Source: Nitriliruptorales bacterium (GTDB lineage: Bacteria > Actinomycetota > Nitriliruptoria > Euzebyales > Egibacteraceae). Taken from it: a DNA stretch of 8,285 nt. The stretch spans positions 1-8,285 of the forward strand of contig SLNF01000183.1 in NCBI GenBank assembly GCA_007133145.1. Reading direction: 5' to 3'. How positions within the stretch are numbered: position 1 is the first letter of the stretch; every line of letters begins with the position of its first letter. Of this stretch, positions 6,821-8,285 are shown in pieces. The translations under genes and the position numbers were made by a program. The notes under the pieces are model-generated. The model saw only the letters and a program-made list of their open reading frames with translations, ran no database searches and had not been told where the DNA came from.

Positions 6821-7483
6821 ATGCGACCGCTGCTCGCTACGGACTTGATGCTGCTGGCGTGGAGCGACGCCGAGGGGATGCTCTACAGCGATCACGCCGA
6901 CAAGCTCGACGCGGCGGTGGCGGGGGCGCTGCTGCTCGACTCGATCGACGAGGGCCTGGTCGCCGTGGAAGGCAAGCGTCTGCGTCCGGTCGGGGGGAGG
7001 TCCGGCGAGGCGTTGCTCGACCGGCCGCTGGAGGTCGCCGAGCGACGAGGGCGGCCACCGACCGTCGACGCCGCCGTCAAGGCGCTCGCGGGCGTGGGTC
7101 TGCTACGGGACGCCGAAGCGCTGCTCCTCGAGGTTGGCGCGCTCGCGTCGGAGCGTCGCAAGCTCCTCGGCGTCATCCCCGTGAGCAGCCGGAGGCTGGT
7201 CGAACGCAGCCGTGTGCACGCTCTGCGTGAGGCGGTGCGCGACGTGCTGCTGGCCGACGATGTGCCGAGCGGCGCCGACGGTCGGATCCTGCGCTTGGCG
7301 GCTTTGGCGGGACCGCCGCGGCTGGTCGACGTGCTCGTGCCCCGGGGTCGGCGGAGCTCGGCGCGCCGATTGGCGACACGGATCGCCGCGGCAGACCAGG
7401 CCCTGTCGACGGTCGTTGCGGCAGTCAACGAGGCCTTGACCGTGCAGGTCATGCCTCCGGCTGGGCCGCCGGGCTCCGATTGA
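6821..7483 (+). CDS. GPP34 (GOLPH3-like) domain protein
   Basis: 220 aa. The N-terminus LLATDLMLLAWSDAEGML, followed by KLDAAVAGALLLDSIDEGLVAVEGKRLRPV, matches the typical opening of GPP34 proteins: a Leu-rich first helix, a charged turn, then an Ala/Leu helix ending in a short strand with a Gly-Lys. The rest is helical with LRDAEALL and VLLADDVPSGADGRILRLAALAGP, matching the later GPP34 helices. In eukaryotes GOLPH3/Vps74 binds phosphatidylinositol-4-phosphate at the Golgi. Bacterial members are common in actinobacteria and their role is largely unknown; peripheral membrane or lipid association is an inference. There is no signal peptide or membrane helix. The start is fixed by a strong ribosome binding site. 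The stop overlaps the first codon of the next open frame, but a hairpin about 20 bases downstream suggests the transcript may end here. Confidence 0.8.
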   Translation: MRPLLATDLMLLAWSDAEGMLYSDHADKLDAAVAGALLLDSIDEGLVAVEGKRLRPVGGRSGEALLDRPLEVAERRGRPPTVDAAVKALAGVGLLRDAEALLLEVGALASERRKLLGVIPVSSRRLVERSRVHALREAVRDVLLADDVPSGADGRILRLAALAGPPRLVDVLVPRGRRSSARRLATRIAAADQALSTVVAAVNEALTVQVMPPAGPPGSD

Positions 7484-7791
7484 GTGGCCTGACGATCCGG
7501 CCACCGCGAGCACTCGCCGCTCGCGTGCGTGGTCGTCGCGGCGCCGCAGCGCCCCGGCTGCGGGTGCGATCGCGAGAGGACGCATTCTTCGTGCGCCCTG
7601 CCTCCGTCACCAGCGTCGACGAGCCGTACGTGAAGCTCCAGAGGGCCTTGAAGGCCGACATCGACCCCAACGCGTGGGCGTCGCGGTACTCCCCGGTCAG
7701 CCACCCGTTCCCGAAACCATCAAGGGGGCGGATCGCGGTCAAAGTCATCGACCACTTCGGCGACGAGGTGCTCAAGGTCTACGACACCTGA
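7480..7791 (+). pseudogene. Remnant: C-terminal tail of a type III-like adenine-specific DNA methyltransferase
   Basis: The open frame codes for 103 aa. Residues ~33-103 (EDAFFVR, then YVKLQRALKADIDPNAWAS, SHPFPKP, and RIAVKVIDHFGDEVLKVYDT at the end) closely resemble, from memory, the extreme C-terminus of large site-specific DNA methyltransferases of the type III Mod kind, where Phe-Phe-Val-Arg, Leu-Lys-Arg-Ala-Leu and Ala-Val-Lys-Val-Ile recur. Such enzymes are normally several hundred residues. Here the catalytic domain (DPPY and FxGxG motifs) is absent and the upstream bases belong to the intact GPP34 gene. Residues 1-32 are Arg/Ala-rich and look like out-of-frame translation, so the homology probably begins near base 7576. 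No good ribosome binding site precedes the TTG at 7480; the in-frame GTG at 7591 is another possible start. Most likely it is a dead fragment left after deletion. A small expressed protein with this fold alone is the alternative. Confidence 0.55.
7505..7525 (+). terminator. Hairpin just after the GPP34 gene
   Basis: CGCGAGC (7505-7511) pairs perfectly with GCTCGCG (7519-7525), loop ACTCGCC, starting 22 bases after the GPP34 stop. There is no T-tract. It sits in the poorly conserved start of the next open frame, which supports the view that this frame is not coding there. Confidence 0.35.
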
Positions 7792-7797
7792 GCAGAG

Positions 7798-8148
7798 TCA
7801 TGCCGCGGCGGCGTACCTCCCCCGCCCGACCCGGACGACGCGGTCCTGCTTGCGGAGGTAGTCAAGCGAGGCGGTGATCGTCTGCCGCGAGTCCTCGGGC
7901 CGGCCGGCGGCTACCAGCGCCTCGCCGATCTGCGCCGGCGACAGCGGCGCCGCGGCCTCGCGCAGCACCGCCACGATCGCGTCGACACGGCTGAGCGCCG
8001 CGACGTCGGTGGCCACTTGCGATCCCTCCCGCAACAGCCGGGCCTCCTCCCTCAGCGCCGCAGCGCGGGCGAAGTGCAGCTGCGCCTGCTCCATCGCCTC
8101 GGCGCTCTCGGCTTCGAGTTCGGCGATCCGCTCGCTGCGTGTCGTCAT
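7798..8148 (-). CDS. Coiled-coil plus winged-helix DNA-binding protein, 116 aa
   Basis: Start ATG at 8146-8148 (MTTRSERIAELEAESAEAM). Residues ~4-45 form a charged, Ala/Glu/Leu-rich helix with heptad character, a likely dimerising coiled coil. Residues ~50-116 read as a winged helix: DAIVAVLREAAAPLSPAQIGEALVAAGR, a recognition-type helix (DSRQTITASLDYLRKQ), then a beta wing with the family-typical ending RVVRVGRGRYAAA. Probable role: small transcriptional regulator or DNA-binding accessory protein; no specific family name is justified. The frame extends upstream to an ATG at 8190 with a plausible GAGGG site, but the 14 codons between are rare AT-rich ones (AGG, TAT, CTT, TGT, ATA) unlike the rest of the window, so I read that stretch as promoter. 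It converges on the methyltransferase remnant with only 6 bases between stops. Confidence 0.7.
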   Translation of the reverse strand: MTTRSERIAELEAESAEAMEQAQLHFARAAALREEARLLREGSQVATDVAALSRVDAIVAVLREAAAPLSPAQIGEALVAAGRPEDSRQTITASLDYLRKQDRVVRVGRGRYAAAA

Positions 8149-8196
8149 GCCCACCAGTATGACAGACAAGAGACAAAGATACCTTTGCATACTAGC
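8149..8196 (-). promoter_or_regulatory. AT-rich promoter/operator candidate of the winged-helix gene
   Basis: This is the only clearly AT-rich patch in the window. On the minus strand CATACT lies 7 bases before the ATG at 8148, where a -10 element of a leaderless transcript would sit. No convincing -35 is seen. Two inverted repeats are nested here: AGTATG (8156-8161) with CATACT (8188-8193), and CAAAG (8174-8178) with CTTTG (8183-8187). There is also a minus-strand tandem, TTGTCTC-TTGTCTG. An operator for the adjacent winged-helix protein is plausible but inferred. Confidence 0.45.
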
Positions 8197-8285
8197 CCTC
8201 GGGCGCGCCTCGGTAGGGTGGTGGCGACGCCGAGCGGGCTCCGGATGATCCCTCACTCGCCCGCGCGCATCGGCGCGGAACCCCA

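Noticed and set aside
8201..8285. Right edge of the window as a possible gene or RNA
   Set aside because: Open frames here give only Arg/Pro-rich text, and I see no ribosome binding site, motif or convincing structure.
1..8285. CRISPR array, tRNA, rRNA, insertion sequence or transposase
   Set aside because: I found no regularly spaced repeats, no cloverleaf or rRNA-like sequence, and no transposase motif or paired terminal repeats.

Overview
The window is very GC-rich throughout, with G or C at most third codon positions. Together with GTG/TTG starts, genes packed with 4-7 bp overlaps, and a GPP34-family gene (common in actinobacteria), this points to a high-GC actinobacterium. I cannot name the genus. 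The only clearly AT-rich patch is about 8157-8196.

Left third (2-3455, + strand): a tightly coupled three-gene operon. It opens with the 3' end of a probable dynamin-family GTPase (its GTPase domain lies outside the window). Two paralogous short MutS-like ATPases of identical length (508 aa each) follow. The genes overlap by 7 bp and 4 bp. Both ATPases have the MutS clamp/lever and ATPase region but no N-terminal mismatch-recognition domain and no Smr nuclease domain. Both have Asn-Glu instead of Asp-Glu in Walker B. Only the second keeps the Thr-His switch. This fits an obligate heterodimer with one altered ATPase site, possibly working with the membrane-remodelling GTPase. It is the most unusual system in the window.

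Middle (3456-5435): GC-rich hairpins follow the operon, then a small unrecognised ORF (3674-3910) with an 8-C tract just upstream. A hairpin lies between it and a convergent, minus-strand gene for a ketopantoate-reductase-like NADP-binding protein (4007-5053). That protein lacks an obvious PanE catalytic lysine and ends in a possible membrane-anchoring helix. A 382-bp divergent intergenic region separates it from the next gene.

Right part (5436-8285): a serine beta-lactamase-family hydrolase and a GPP34 (GOLPH3-like) protein are encoded on the + strand. Next comes a short ORF whose C-terminal ~70 residues resemble the tail of a type III-like adenine-specific DNA methyltransferase; it looks like a remnant of a lost restriction-modification gene. 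Convergent to it, on the minus strand, is a small coiled-coil plus winged-helix protein. An AT-rich, palindrome-containing promoter/operator region precedes it and may give a leaderless transcript. The last ~85 bases hold nothing I can identify.

All family assignments are by eye from motifs; no database search was run.
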